From NCBI RefSeq assembly GCF_014352875.1, contig NZ_CP060695.1, positions 2,883,501 through 2,947,500 of the forward strand: a DNA stretch of 64,000 nt, read 5' to 3'. This document shows, piece by piece, positions 33,308 through 42,844 of the stretch. The notes under the pieces were generated by a model, which was not told the DNA's origin, made no database searches, and worked only from the letters and a program-made list of their open reading frames with translations. Position 1 is the stretch's first letter. Each line of letters opens with the position of its first letter. Source of the DNA: Polaribacter pectinis. Lineage in GTDB: Bacteria > Bacteroidota > Bacteroidia > Flavobacteriales > Flavobacteriaceae. Both the position numbers and the translations under genes were made by a program.

Positions 33308-34354
33308 TTAAACATCATCAAAGTCTATTGTAATTTTAGATGTAGTTGGATATGCTTGGCAAGCCAAAATTAATCCATCTTCAATTTCACCATCTGTTAA
33401 AATAGAGTTTTTAACCATTACAGCTTTTCCTTCAGTAACTTTACACATACAAGAGCTACAAACTCCACCTTGGCAAGAGTATGGCGCGTCTAAATTGTTA
33501 CGTAAACTTGCAGCTAAAATATCATCTGTTTGTTGCATTGTAAACGTAGTTTCTTCATCATCTAAAAGAACAGTAATTTCTGTTTGTCCTTCTTTAATTT
33601 CAGAAACAGCATCTTCATCAACAGAGACTGTAAATAACTCAAAATGAATATTTTCTTTAGCAAAACCACGTTCAATTAATGTTGTAGAAACTTCATTAAT
33701 CATTTCTTCTGGTCCACATAAATAAGCAGCATCAAAAGTTATGTTCTTGTAACTATTATTAATATAATAATTAGTGTGTGCCTTGTCTATTCTACCAAAT
33801 AAAGCACCTTCTTGTTGCTCTCTACTACAGATATAGTGTAGGTTAAAACGTTCTGGATTTGCTTCCTTTAAAGTATCTAATTCACTTTTAAAAATAGTAT
33901 CGGCAGCAGTTTTGTTTCCGTAAATTAATGTAAAAGTAGACGAAGTTTCGTTACTTAAAACATCTTTAATCATGGATAGAATTGGTGTAATTCCAGAACC
34001 TGCAGCAAAAGCTATATAATTTTTATTAGGTTTTGGCTCTAATATAAACTTCCCTTCTGGTTCAGAAATTTCTATAAAATTACCAGCTTTTAATTCTGAT
34101 GTTGCATAGGTAGAAAAAGTACCATTTTCTACAGCTTTAACGGCAACTTTTAAATAAGAATCGGTTGGCGAAGAACAGATAGAATATGCTCTTCTAACTT
34201 CTTTACCGTTAATTGTTTTTTTAAGTGTTAAATATTGCCCAGAATGAAAAGCAAATTTAGATTTTAAATTTCCTGGTATTGTAAATAAAAGAGAAACCGC
34301 ATCTGCGGTCTCTCTTATTACTTCTTGTATGTTTACTTTGTGAAATGTTGCCAT
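33308..34354 (-). CDS. PaaE/Hmp-type ferredoxin reductase with 2Fe-2S domain
   Basis: A 348-aa NAD(P)H-dependent oxidoreductase. The N-terminal FAD domain has the RxYS motif RRAYSICSSP; the NAD domain has AAGSGITPILSMI and ends CGPEEMI; the C-terminal plant-type ferredoxin domain has CQGGVCSSCMCKV plus a distal Cys in LILACQAY for the 2Fe-2S cluster. This order (FAD-NAD-Fd) is that of PaaE, the phenylacetyl-CoA epoxidase reductase, but no paaABCD genes are nearby, so another oxygenase or a desaturase may be the partner. It lies 16 bp after asd. Confidence 0.88.
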   Translation of the reverse strand: MATFHKVNIQEVIRETADAVSLLFTIPGNLKSKFAFHSGQYLTLKKTINGKEVRRAYSICSSPTDSYLKVAVKAVENGTFSTYATSELKAGNFIEISEPEGKFILEPKPNKNYIAFAAGSGITPILSMIKDVLSNETSSTFTLIYGNKTAADTIFKSELDTLKEANPERFNLHYICSREQQEGALFGRIDKAHTNYYINNSYKNITFDAAYLCGPEEMINEVSTTLIERGFAKENIHFELFTVSVDEDAVSEIKEGQTEITVLLDDEETTFTMQQTDDILAASLRNNLDAPYSCQGGVCSSCMCKVTEGKAVMVKNSILTDGEIEDGLILACQAYPTTSKITIDFDDV

Positions 34355-34370
34355 TAAAAATGTATCTATT

Positions 34371-35360
34371 TTACACCAAATTATTTGCTACCAAATATTC
34401 GGCTATTTGAACTGTGTTTGTGGCAGCACCTTTTCTTAAGTTATCTGCAACAATCCACAAATTTAAGGTATTTTCTTGAGATTCGTCTCTTCTAATTCTA
34501 CCAACAAAAACTTCATCTTTATTATGTGCATTAATTGGCATAGGATACACGTTGTTCGCTAAATCGTCTTGCACAATAACACCTTCTGTTTCAGATAAAA
34601 TTTTACGAACTTCATCTAAATCGAAATCATTATGAAACTGAACATTTACAGCTTCAGAATGCCCTCCAGCAGTAGGAATTCTAACAGCAGTTGCAGTCAC
34701 AGAAAAAGAATCGTCACGTAAAATTTTCTTTGGTTCTTTTACCAATTTCATTTCCTCTTTTGTGTATCCGTTTTCTAAAAAAACGTCACAATGAGGCAAT
34801 GCATTTCTACCAATTTTATGAGGATATGCCATTTCTCCATCAATTCCAGCTTCTTCATTATCTAATTGCTGCACTGCTTTTACACCAGTACCAGAAACAG
34901 ATTGATATGTAGAAATAACCACACGTTTCATTTTATACTTTAAATGCAAAGGAGATAAAGCTGCCACTAATTGAATTGTAGAACAATTAGGATTCGCAAT
35001 AATTTTATCATCCGCAGTTAAAACATCACCATTAATTTCAGGAACCACCAACTTTTTAGTTGGGTCCATTCTCCAAGCAGAAGAATTGTCGATAACAGTT
35101 GTACCAACTTCCGCAAATTTAGGTGCCCATTCTAAAGAAGTGTCTCCTCCAGCAGAAAACAATGCTAAATCTGGCTTCATTTTTAATGCATCTTCTAAAG
35201 TAACAACAGTATAATCGTTTCCTTTGTACGCTAATTTTTTTCCAGCAGATCTTGCAGAAGCTACAGGAATTAATTCCGTAATTGGTAAATTACGTTCTTC
35301 TAAAACTTTCAACATTACTGTGCCCACCATTCCAGTTGCACCAACAACAGCTATTTTCAT
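34371..35360 (-). CDS. asd: Aspartate-semialdehyde dehydrogenase
   Basis: A 329-aa enzyme that reduces aspartyl phosphate to aspartate semialdehyde with NADPH, feeding lysine/diaminopimelate, threonine and methionine synthesis. The nucleotide loop is GATGMVG (7-13) and the catalytic cysteine is Cys126 in NPNCSTIQ; the expected His of the active site lies in the PTAGGHSEAVNV region. The length is typical of the bacterial enzyme. It leads a three-gene minus-strand run; 35361-35747 upstream holds repeat copy C and otherwise AT-rich sequence. Confidence 0.96.
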   Translation of the reverse strand: MKIAVVGATGMVGTVMLKVLEERNLPITELIPVASARSAGKKLAYKGNDYTVVTLEDALKMKPDLALFSAGGDTSLEWAPKFAEVGTTVIDNSSAWRMDPTKKLVVPEINGDVLTADDKIIANPNCSTIQLVAALSPLHLKYKMKRVVISTYQSVSGTGVKAVQQLDNEEAGIDGEMAYPHKIGRNALPHCDVFLENGYTKEEMKLVKEPKKILRDDSFSVTATAVRIPTAGGHSEAVNVQFHNDFDLDEVRKILSETEGVIVQDDLANNVYPMPINAHNKDEVFVGRIRRDESQENTLNLWIVADNLRKGAATNTVQIAEYLVANNLV

Positions 35361-35527
35361 TGCCTAAAATTTAATTTATTTTTCGTGCTGCAAATATCCT
35401 AAAAAAAAGGATGAACTAAATTACATAAAACGTTATAAATCAATTAAAGTTTAAAAATATAGCAACTATTTTCCTGATGTTTAATTTTCAACAAATTGAT
35501 ATAAAATTATTTTTTGAAGCCATTTCC

Positions 35528-35602
35528 AGCTTTCACTACTCGCTTTTTTTGCAGAAAAAGCAAAAAAGAGCTCAAACAAACCGTTCAATCTGGGCTAAAC
35601 CA
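35528..35602. repeat. Dispersed hairpin repeat, copy C
   Basis: A close copy of the element at 1941-2025: CTTTC(A/G)CTACTCGC, then T-run/A-run hairpin, then GAGCTCAAACA. Arms are 35545-35552 and 35560-35567. At one stem pair, T-A in copy A is C-G here, a compensatory change. It lies in the gap between asd and trhO. Confidence 0.6.
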
Positions 35603-35702
35603 GTTTGCTAACATTTTTGCTAGTAACAAAGTAATCTCTTTTCTTATATATAAATAGCTTCATCATTCTTCCTTGAATTGATGTAATTTCATCTAAAATT
35701 AG

Positions 35703-35710
35703 TAGATTTG
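35703..35710 (+). promoter_or_regulatory. Promoter -7 box (TAGATTTG) of trhO
   Basis: Exact TAnnTTTG match 37 bp before the ATG. A TTG at 35678-35680 lies 22 bp upstream, slightly longer than the usual spacer. Confidence 0.45.
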
Positions 35711-35747
35711 CACCAATAAAATCAATCATTAACTAAAAAAGTATAGC

Positions 35748-36779
35748 ATGCAACTGTACAATAAGTTAAGCGCTGCAGAACGCGCTGCATTAATTGATGA
35801 AGCTGGTAAAGACCGCCTCACAATCTCTTTTTATCAATATCATAAGATAGAAAATCCACAATTATTTAGAGACAAATTATTTTTAGAATGGAACGCTTTA
35901 GACGTTTTAGGTAGAATTTATGTTTCTTACGAAGGTATAAATGCGCAATTATCTGTTCCATCAGAAAATTTGTACGCTTTAAAAGACCAATTAGACAGCA
36001 TTTCTTTTCTAAAAGATATTCGTTTAAATATTGCTGTTGAGCAAGACAACAAGTCGTTTTTAAAACTAAAAGTAAAAGTTAGAAACAAAATTGTTGCAGA
36101 TGGTTTAAACGACGAAACGTTTGATGTTACCAACAAAGGTGTACATTTAAATGCAAAGGAGTTCAACGAAATGTTGGCAAATCCTGACACAGTTTGTGTA
36201 GATATGCGAAACCATTATGAGAGTGAAATTGGTCATTTTTCTGGCGCCATAACCCCAGACGTAGATACTTTTAGAGATTCTTTAGATATTATCGAAGAAG
36301 ATTTAAAAGACAATAAAGAAAACAAAAATTTATTGATGTATTGTACTGGCGGAATTCGTTGTGAAAAAGCATCAGCATACTACAAACACAAAGGTTTTAA
36401 GAACGTTTTTCAATTAGAAGGCGGAATTATAGAATACACACGTCAAGTAAAAGACGAAGGAATAGAAAATAAATTCATTGGTAAAAATTTTGTTTTCGAT
36501 CATAGAAGAGCAGAAAAAATTACAGACGATGTAGTTTCTAATTGTCACCAATGTGGAAAACCTTGTAACACGCATACAAATTGCGCAAACGAGGCTTGTC
36601 ACTTATTATTTATACAGTGTGACGAATGTTCAGAAGCCATGGAAAATACGTGTTCTACAGACTGCCAAGAAATAATTCAATTGTCTTTTGAAGAGCAAAA
36701 AGAGCTTCGTAAAGGAAAAGGAAATAGCAACAAAATTTTCAAAAAAGGTAGAAGCGAAGTTTTAAAGTTTAAGAAGTAA
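35748..36779 (+). CDS. trhO: tRNA uridine-34 hydroxylase TrhO (rhodanese domain)
   Basis: A 343-aa UPF0176/YceA-type protein. TrhO hydroxylates U34 of some tRNAs to ho5U using molecular oxygen. The N-terminal ferredoxin-like domain is followed by a rhodanese domain with active cysteine C199 in CTGGIRCEKA. A C-terminal Cys-rich tail (CHQCGKPCNTHTNC..., CDECSEAMENTCSTDC) probably binds zinc and is common in longer family members. VSYEGINAQLSVP near residue 63 is the family landmark. It is followed by a clear terminator and seems to be a single-gene unit. Confidence 0.92.
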   Translation: MQLYNKLSAAERAALIDEAGKDRLTISFYQYHKIENPQLFRDKLFLEWNALDVLGRIYVSYEGINAQLSVPSENLYALKDQLDSISFLKDIRLNIAVEQDNKSFLKLKVKVRNKIVADGLNDETFDVTNKGVHLNAKEFNEMLANPDTVCVDMRNHYESEIGHFSGAITPDVDTFRDSLDIIEEDLKDNKENKNLLMYCTGGIRCEKASAYYKHKGFKNVFQLEGGIIEYTRQVKDEGIENKFIGKNFVFDHRRAEKITDDVVSNCHQCGKPCNTHTNCANEACHLLFIQCDECSEAMENTCSTDCQEIIQLSFEEQKELRKGKGNSNKIFKKGRSEVLKFKK

Positions 36780-36800
36780 TTCAACAATAAATACAAATTA

Positions 36801-36830
36801 AAAGACCTCAAAAATTGAGGTCTTTTTTTT
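36801..36830 (+). terminator. Intrinsic terminator of trhO
   Basis: Perfect 10-bp stem AAAGACCTCA (36801-36810) / TGAGGTCTTT (36816-36825), then eight T. The rest of the 313-bp gap to ricT (36831-37093) holds a promoter box and a short hairpin. Confidence 0.9.
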
Positions 36831-36908
36831 GTCTTAAATAAAATAAACGAATTCTAAATCAATTAGCGCAAATTCTAAAAAGCATAATATTTAATTAAAT
36901 TTCCAAAC

Positions 36909-36916
36909 TACTTTTG
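36909..36916 (+). promoter_or_regulatory. Promoter -7 box (TACTTTTG) upstream of ricT
   Basis: Exact TAnnTTTG match 177 bp before the ricT ATG, implying a long leader. That leader ends with a small perfect hairpin AAAAGCT-TAG-AGCTTTT (37059-37075) just before the start. No TTG at -33. Confidence 0.35.
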
Positions 36917-37093
36917 CTATATAATTAAGCAACAAAAGACAATTTTAATAACTTTTATTTAGCTGTTTTATCATTCTTCGAGAATGCGTATATTTACAGA
37001 TTAGTGAAGATGAGATTGTATTTATATACCCATCTGATAATCAAAATTATGAACAGTAAAAAGCTTAGAGCTTTTCTAAAAATATAAAATTAC

Positions 37094-38563
37094 ATGGCAT
37101 GTGGAAGTTGTGGTACAACAGAAAATGGCGTACCAAAAGGATGTAAGAGTAATGGTAATTGTGGTTCTGGAACCTGTGGAAGTGGTAGTAATAAATTAGC
37201 CGTTTTCGACTGGTTGTCTAATATGACGTTGCCAAGTGGACAAGAAAGATTTAATATTTTCGAAGTACGTTTTAAAAACGGAAGAAAACATTTTTATAAA
37301 AATCCAGATAATTTACCCATAACTATGGGAGATATTGTTGCTGTAGAAGGTTCTCCAGGACATGATATTGGAACCGTTTCTTTGGCAGGAGAATTGGTGA
37401 AAGTGCAAATGAAAAAGCGCAAAATTACTGAAGATCACGAAGATGTTAAGAAAATCTACAGGAAAGCGAGTCAAAGAGATATAGATATTTGGCAACAAGC
37501 AAGAGGTAAAGAAGAAGAAACACAAAGAAGAGGAAGAGAAATTTTAGGACGTTTAGGTCTGCAAATGAAACTTTCAGATGTAGAATATCAAGGAGATGGA
37601 AACAAAGCAACTTTCTATTATACAGCAGAATCTCGCGTAGATTTTAGACAATTAATTAGAGATTTGGCAAGCGCATTTTCTATTCGTGTAGAAATGAAAC
37701 AAGTTGGCGCAAGGCAAGAAGCTGCAAGATTAGGTGGTGTTGGTTCTTGTGGTAGAGAATTATGTTGTTCAACATGGTTAACAGATTTTAGAAAGGTATC
37801 TACATCTGCAGCTCGTTACCAACAATTATCTTTAAACCCATTAAAGTTAGCAGGACAATGTGGAAAATTAAAGTGTTGTTTAAATTTTGAATTAGACACC
37901 TATTTAGACGCTTTAAAAACCTTTCCTAAACAAGATTTAGTTTTAAAAACTGAAAAAGGAGAAGCTGTTTTTGTAAAGATGGATATTTTTAAACAACATC
38001 TTTGGTACACATACAAAGAAGAACGTTTCAAATGGTTTCGTTTAACTTTAGAGCAGGTTTTAGAAATTGTAGAACTTAATAAAAATAATGAGAAGTCTGC
38101 AACGTTAGAAGAATATGAAGCTGATGTAGAAATACCAGTAAAGGTAGATTTCGAAGATGCTGTTGGACAAGATAGTTTAACACGTTTCGATGTTCCAAAA
38201 ACTAACAAACGTAGAAAGAATAATAGAAATAAAAACAAGAAAAAACCAGTTGGTGCTGTTGCAAATAAAACGCAGACAAACCCAAATCAGAAAAGGAAAC
38301 CAGTAGCTAAACAACACAATAAACAGCAGCCAAAACCGAAGCCAAAACCAAACCCTAACGCAAAACCAAATCAGCCAAAAGCTGAAAATGGTAAGCCAAA
38401 ACCTAGGCCTAGACCAAACCCAAAAGCAAAGCCTAATCCGAATGCAAAACCAAATGAAAATGGTCCAAAAGGAGAGGTAAAAAAGACTAGCAAACCAAGA
38501 AGAAATAATAATAGAAATCGTAATAACAACAATCCAAAAAATGGAAACGATTCAGAAAAATAG
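37094..38563 (+). CDS. ricT: PSP1-domain protein RicT (YaaT) with long basic tail
   Basis: A 489-aa regulatory protein. In Bacillus, RicT (YaaT) joins RicA and RicF in an iron-sulfur complex that affects RNA maturation. The PSP1 core (about 40-330) includes YRKASQRDIDIWQQA, VGARQEAARLGGVGSCGRELCC and GQCGKLKCCLNFE, whose Cys pairs fit cluster ligands. The N-terminus adds a Cys/Gly-rich segment (MACGSCGTTENGVPKGCKSN). From about 370 on, the protein is a Lys/Pro/Asn-rich tail with repeated KPNPNAKPN peptides, ending in Arg/Asn runs; likely disordered and RNA-binding. Its 3' end overlaps gldH by 23 bp. Confidence 0.9.
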   Translation: MACGSCGTTENGVPKGCKSNGNCGSGTCGSGSNKLAVFDWLSNMTLPSGQERFNIFEVRFKNGRKHFYKNPDNLPITMGDIVAVEGSPGHDIGTVSLAGELVKVQMKKRKITEDHEDVKKIYRKASQRDIDIWQQARGKEEETQRRGREILGRLGLQMKLSDVEYQGDGNKATFYYTAESRVDFRQLIRDLASAFSIRVEMKQVGARQEAARLGGVGSCGRELCCSTWLTDFRKVSTSAARYQQLSLNPLKLAGQCGKLKCCLNFELDTYLDALKTFPKQDLVLKTEKGEAVFVKMDIFKQHLWYTYKEERFKWFRLTLEQVLEIVELNKNNEKSATLEEYEADVEIPVKVDFEDAVGQDSLTRFDVPKTNKRRKNNRNKNKKKPVGAVANKTQTNPNQKRKPVAKQHNKQQPKPKPKPNPNAKPNQPKAENGKPKPRPRPNPKAKPNPNAKPNENGPKGEVKKTSKPRRNNNRNRNNNNPKNGNDSEK

Positions 38564-39041
38564 TTTTTTTTTAATAATAATAGCTGTGTTTTTTTTGATG
38601 ATTTCTTGTGATGATAAATCACAATTTAATCAATATAAAGCAATAGAAAATGCTTCTTGGGAAGCCAATAAAAAAATTGTTTTTGAGTTTGATGTAAGAG
38701 ATACAATTTCACCAAAAAATTTATTTATCAATATTAGAAATAATAACGAGTATCAGTTTAGCAATTTATATCTAATTACGGAATTAAATTTCCCGAATGA
38801 AACCATTGTTGTAGATACTTTACAATATGAAATGACAGATAATTCTGGAAATTTTTTAGGTGACGGATTTACTGAAATCAAAGACAATAAGTTATTTTAT
38901 AAAGAAAAAAAGGCATTTCCAGTTTCAGGAAAATATACTTTAAGTGTGCGTCAAGCAATGAGAAAAAATGGTGAAGTAAATCCAATGCCTTTTTTAGAAG
39001 GAATTAGCGATGTTGGTTTTAGCATAGAAAAAATTAATTAA
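38541..39041 (+). CDS. gldH: Gliding motility lipoprotein GldH
   Basis: A 166-aa lipoprotein (lipobox MISC, Cys23) matching GldH, required for gliding and linked to type IX secretion in Flavobacterium johnsoniae. Visible family features are the signal MISCDDKSQFNQYKAIENASWEANKKIVFEFDVRDT and the beta-rich core with NNNEYQFSNLYLI and MPFLEGISDVGFSIE. The ATG lies 23 bp inside ricT, in another frame, so expression is probably tied to ricT transcription. PBP1A starts 3 bp after its stop. Confidence 0.93.
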   Translation: METIQKNSFFLIIIAVFFLMISCDDKSQFNQYKAIENASWEANKKIVFEFDVRDTISPKNLFINIRNNNEYQFSNLYLITELNFPNETIVVDTLQYEMTDNSGNFLGDGFTEIKDNKLFYKEKKAFPVSGKYTLSVRQAMRKNGEVNPMPFLEGISDVGFSIEKIN

Positions 39042-39043
39042 GA

Positions 39044-41326
39044 ATGACAAAAAAGAAAACAACAAATTTTAGTAAATATATAAAATGGTTCTGGGGAATT
39101 GTTTTAGGAGGTTTTGGTTTTTTAGTATTATTATTTTTGTTCGCTTCTTGGGGATGGTTAGGTGCTTTACCAACCTTTGAAGAATTAGAAAACCCAGAAA
39201 CAAATTTAGCAACAGAAGTTATTTCTATTGATGGAAAAACAATTGGTAAATACGCAACTGAAAACAGAACACCAATTCATTATAACGAATTACCTATAAA
39301 TTTAGTAAATGCTTTAGTAGCTACAGAAGATGAACGTTTTTACGAACATTCTGGAATCGATTTTAGAGGAACAGCAAGAGCAGTTTTAAAACCAGGAAGT
39401 GGTGGTGCAAGTACAATTACACAACAGTTAGCAAAAATGCTATTTACAGGAAGAGCTTCAAGTAATATCTTTTTAAGAATAGGGCAAAAAATGAAAGAAT
39501 GGGTTGTTGCTACAAAATTAGAAAGACAATATACAAAGCAAGAAATCATTGCAATGTATTTGAATAAATATGATTTTCTAAACCAAGCAGTTGGTATCCG
39601 TTCTGCAGCAAGAATCTATTTTGGTAAAGAACCTAAAGATTTGGTTATAGAAGAATCTGCAATGTTGGTAGGTATGCTAAAAAACTCCTCTTATTTTAAT
39701 CCATTAAGAAGAGAAGCAAAAGTAAAACAACGAAGAAATGTAGTTTTAAAACAAATAAATAGAAACGGTTTTATAACAGAAGTAGAAAAAGATTCATTAC
39801 AAAACCTAGACCTAAATTTAAATTACACACCAGAAAGTCATGATGTTGGTTTGGCTACTTATTTTAGAGGACATTTACAAAAAGTGATGAGAACTTGGGT
39901 TAAAAATCACCCAAAACCAAATGGCGAAGAGTATGATATTTTTAGAGATGGTTTAAAAATATTTGTTACTATAGATTCTAGAATGCAACAATATGCAGAA
40001 GAAGCTGTAAAAGAACACATGGCAAATTTACAATCACACTTTTTTAAAGAACAAAAGAGAAATAAAACAGCTCCTTTTTATGATATTGAAAAAAGTGATA
40101 TTGATGGAATTTTAGATCGTGCCAAGAAAAATTCAGAAAGATATAAACGTCTTAAAATTGCAGGAAAATCTTCAAAATACATTAATGAAGTTTTCAATAA
40201 AAAAACAGAAATGAAAGTATTTTCTTGGAAAGGAGATATAGACACAATTATGTCGCCAATAGATTCTATAAGATATTATAAATACTTTTTACGTTCTGGT
40301 TTGGTTTCTATAGAACCACAAACAGGACACATTAAAGCTTGGGTTGGTGGTATTAATAACAAGCATTTTAAATACGAAGCTGTAGAACAACAAAAACGTC
40401 AAGTAGGTTCTACATTTAAACCTTTTGTGTATGCAACAGCTATTAATCAATTAAGATTATCTCCTTGTGATGAATTTCCAAATACGTTATATACAATTCC
40501 GAAAGGAAAATATGGAATTCCAGAAGATTGGACTCCAGAAAATTCGAATTTAAAATACGGAGGAATGTTAACTTTAAAAGATGGTTTAGCTGGTTCTGTA
40601 AATACAATGTCTGCAAGATTAATAGATAAAGTAACTCCAGAAAATGTAGTTCGTTTAGCAAAAGCTGCAGGTATAGAAAGCGAAATTCAGGCAAACCCTT
40701 CAATAGCATTGGGTGCAGTAGATTTATCATTATTAGAAATGGTAGGTGCATATGCTACTTTTGCAAATAAAGGTTTGCGTGTAAACCCAATGATTCTTAC
40801 AAGAATAGAAGATAAAAACGGAACAGTTTTAGAAGAATTTACTCCAGAAACAAAAGAGGTTTTAAACGAGGAATCTGCCTATGTAATTTTAGATTTATTA
40901 AAAGGAGTTACACAATCTGGTTCAGGAGTTCGTTTACGATCTACTTGGAGTTCTGGCGGAAGTGCTGTTACTGGTTTCCCTTATAAATTTACAAATGAAA
41001 TTGCAGGTAAAACTGGTACAACGCAAAACCAGTCAGATGGTTGGTTCATGGGTATTGTACCAAATTTAGCAACAGGAGTTTGGACTGGTGGTGAAGACAG
41101 ATCTACACATTTTGCAGGAATTTCTAAAGGACAAGGAGCAACAATGTCTTTACCTTCTTGGGCTTTGTTTATGCAAAAATGTTATGCAGATAAAACCTTA
41201 AAAATTAGTCAAGCAGATTTCGAAAAACCAGAAAATTTATCCATTAATATTAATTGTGTCGATAAATCGGATAAAAAAGACGGTGATAAAAAGGATGAAA
41301 TCCCTGAAGAAGATACTGACTTTTAA
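39044..41326 (+). CDS. mrcA: Bifunctional penicillin-binding protein 1A
   Basis: A 760-aa peptidoglycan glycosyltransferase-transpeptidase. One membrane helix (about 14-40) is followed by GT51 motifs TEDERFYEHSGID and GGASTITQQLAKMLF. The transpeptidase has SxxK as STFK (S456-K459), SVN in GSVNTMSA, and KTGTT near residue 655. An acidic/Lys tail (DKSDKKDGDKKDEIPEED) ends the protein. It differs from PBP1C at 24746 in lacking the PBP1C C-terminal domain. It is the last gene of ricT-gldH-pbp1A. Confidence 0.94.
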   Translation: MTKKKTTNFSKYIKWFWGIVLGGFGFLVLLFLFASWGWLGALPTFEELENPETNLATEVISIDGKTIGKYATENRTPIHYNELPINLVNALVATEDERFYEHSGIDFRGTARAVLKPGSGGASTITQQLAKMLFTGRASSNIFLRIGQKMKEWVVATKLERQYTKQEIIAMYLNKYDFLNQAVGIRSAARIYFGKEPKDLVIEESAMLVGMLKNSSYFNPLRREAKVKQRRNVVLKQINRNGFITEVEKDSLQNLDLNLNYTPESHDVGLATYFRGHLQKVMRTWVKNHPKPNGEEYDIFRDGLKIFVTIDSRMQQYAEEAVKEHMANLQSHFFKEQKRNKTAPFYDIEKSDIDGILDRAKKNSERYKRLKIAGKSSKYINEVFNKKTEMKVFSWKGDIDTIMSPIDSIRYYKYFLRSGLVSIEPQTGHIKAWVGGINNKHFKYEAVEQQKRQVGSTFKPFVYATAINQLRLSPCDEFPNTLYTIPKGKYGIPEDWTPENSNLKYGGMLTLKDGLAGSVNTMSARLIDKVTPENVVRLAKAAGIESEIQANPSIALGAVDLSLLEMVGAYATFANKGLRVNPMILTRIEDKNGTVLEEFTPETKEVLNEESAYVILDLLKGVTQSGSGVRLRSTWSSGGSAVTGFPYKFTNEIAGKTGTTQNQSDGWFMGIVPNLATGVWTGGEDRSTHFAGISKGQGATMSLPSWALFMQKCYADKTLKISQADFEKPENLSININCVDKSDKKDGDKKDEIPEEDTDF

Positions 41327-41382
41327 AAAAGTCATTTTAATCTCATTTCAAACGCGTTCGATAAGTTAAAAACATACATATT

Positions 41383-42084
41383 ATGATTAACAAAAAAGTA
41401 AATAACGTAACAGAGGCTTTACAAGGTGTAAAAAGCGGAATGACGCTTATGCTTGGTGGGTTTGGTTTATGTGGTATTCCAGAAAATGCAATTTCTGAAC
41501 TAGTAAAATTAAATGTTAGAGATGTTACATGCATTTCTAATAATGCAGGTGTAGATGATTTTGGTTTAGGATTATTATTGCAAGGAAAACAAATTAAAAA
41601 AATGATTTCCTCTTATGTTGGTGAAAATGATGAGTTCGAAAGACAAATGTTGTCTGGAGAATTAGAAGTAGAATTAACGCCACAAGGAACTTTGGCAGAA
41701 AAATGTAGAGCTGCACAAGCAGGTTTTCCTGCATTTTATACACCAGCTGGTTATGGTACTGAAGTTGCAGAAGGAAAAGAAACCAGAGAATTCGATGGAA
41801 AAATGTATGTTTTAGAACCAGCATTTAAAGCAGATTTTGCTTTTGTAAAAGCTTGGAAAGGAGATGCAGCAGGAAATTTAGTTTTTAAAGGAACTTCAAG
41901 AAATTTTAATCCAAATATGTGTGGTGCAGCAACAATTACAGTTGCAGAAGTAGAAGAATTGGTTGAAGTTGGTGAGTTAGACCCAAACAATGTTCATATT
42001 CCAGGGATATTTGTACAAAGAATTTTTCAAGGTAAAAATTACGAGAAAAGAATTGAACAACGAACTGTAAGACAAAAACAATAG
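41383..42084 (+). CDS. scoA: 3-oxoacid CoA-transferase subunit A
   Basis: A 233-aa alpha subunit of a succinyl-CoA:acetoacetate (3-oxoacid) CoA-transferase. Family landmarks: [46 protein letters not shown], and the acceptor-side [25 protein letters not shown]. It activates acetoacetate with a CoA from succinyl-CoA for ketone-body or branched-chain acid use. The beta subunit follows 2 bp later. Confidence 0.93.
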   Translation: MINKKVNNVTEALQGVKSGMTLMLGGFGLCGIPENAISELVKLNVRDVTCISNNAGVDDFGLGLLLQGKQIKKMISSYVGENDEFERQMLSGELEVELTPQGTLAEKCRAAQAGFPAFYTPAGYGTEVAEGKETREFDGKMYVLEPAFKADFAFVKAWKGDAAGNLVFKGTSRNFNPNMCGAATITVAEVEELVEVGELDPNNVHIPGIFVQRIFQGKNYEKRIEQRTVRQKQ

Positions 42085-42086
42085 TT

Positions 42087-42743
42087 ATGGCTTTAGATAA
42101 AATAGGAATAGCGAAAAGAATTGCACAAGAAGTTCAAGATGGTTTTTACGTAAACTTGGGAATCGGAATTCCTACGTTAGTTGCCAATTACGTTAGAGAC
42201 GATATAGAAGTAGAGTTTCAAAGTGAAAACGGAGTTTTAGGAATGGGACCTTTTCCTTTTGAAGGAGAAGAAGATGCAGATATTATAAACGCAGGTAAAC
42301 AAACCATTACAACAATGCCAGGAGCAAGTTTTTTCGATTCTTCTATGAGTTTTTCTATGATTCGTGGTAAACATGTAGATCTTACCATTTTAGGAGCAAT
42401 GGAAGTTGCAGAAAATGGAGATATTGCCAACTGGAAAATTCCAGGAAAAATGGTGAAAGGAATGGGTGGAGCAATGGATTTAGTTGCTTCCGCAGAAAAC
42501 ATTATTGTAGCAATGATGCATTCTAACAAACGTGGAGAATCTAAAATTTTAAAGAAATGTTCTTTGCCTTTAACAGGTGTTGGTTGTGTAACTAAAGTGG
42601 TTACTAATTTAGCTGTATTAGAAGTAAAGAATAATGAATTTCACTTGTTAGAAAGAGCTCCAGGAGTTACTGTAGAAGAAATTAAAAAAGCTACAGAAGG
42701 TACTTTGGTTGTAAATGGAGAAATTCCAGAAATGGACGTTTAA
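42087..42743 (+). CDS. scoB: 3-oxoacid CoA-transferase subunit B
   Basis: A 218-aa beta subunit. The catalytic glutamate that forms the CoA thioester is in FQSENGVLGMGPFP; GIGIPTLVANYV and the conserved ITTMPGASFFDSS, MIRGKHVDLTILGAMEV and ERAPGVTVEEIKKATEG follow in family order. It starts 2 bp after scoA, so both subunits are made from one mRNA and form the heteromer. Confidence 0.95.
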   Translation: MALDKIGIAKRIAQEVQDGFYVNLGIGIPTLVANYVRDDIEVEFQSENGVLGMGPFPFEGEEDADIINAGKQTITTMPGASFFDSSMSFSMIRGKHVDLTILGAMEVAENGDIANWKIPGKMVKGMGGAMDLVASAENIIVAMMHSNKRGESKILKKCSLPLTGVGCVTKVVTNLAVLEVKNNEFHLLERAPGVTVEEIKKATEGTLVVNGEIPEMDV

Positions 42744-42844
42744 CATTTTTAAGTATTTCTGTCAGTTAGATAACTGTCGAAAACTAAAAAAATAATATTT
42801 AAGAATGAGTTTTCTTTCCTTTTGGAAGAAATAAAAAGACTTCA

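Noticed and set aside
37010..37087. Short ORF of 25 codons just before ricT (ATG at 37010)
   Set aside because: AT-rich, no recognisable composition or ribosome site, and the frame is open upstream only by chance; it also overlaps the leader hairpin. Not called as a gene.
38340..38550. Repetitive Lys/Pro/Asn stretch in ricT as a separate repeat element
   Set aside because: The repeats are codon-based and in frame; they belong to the RicT tail.
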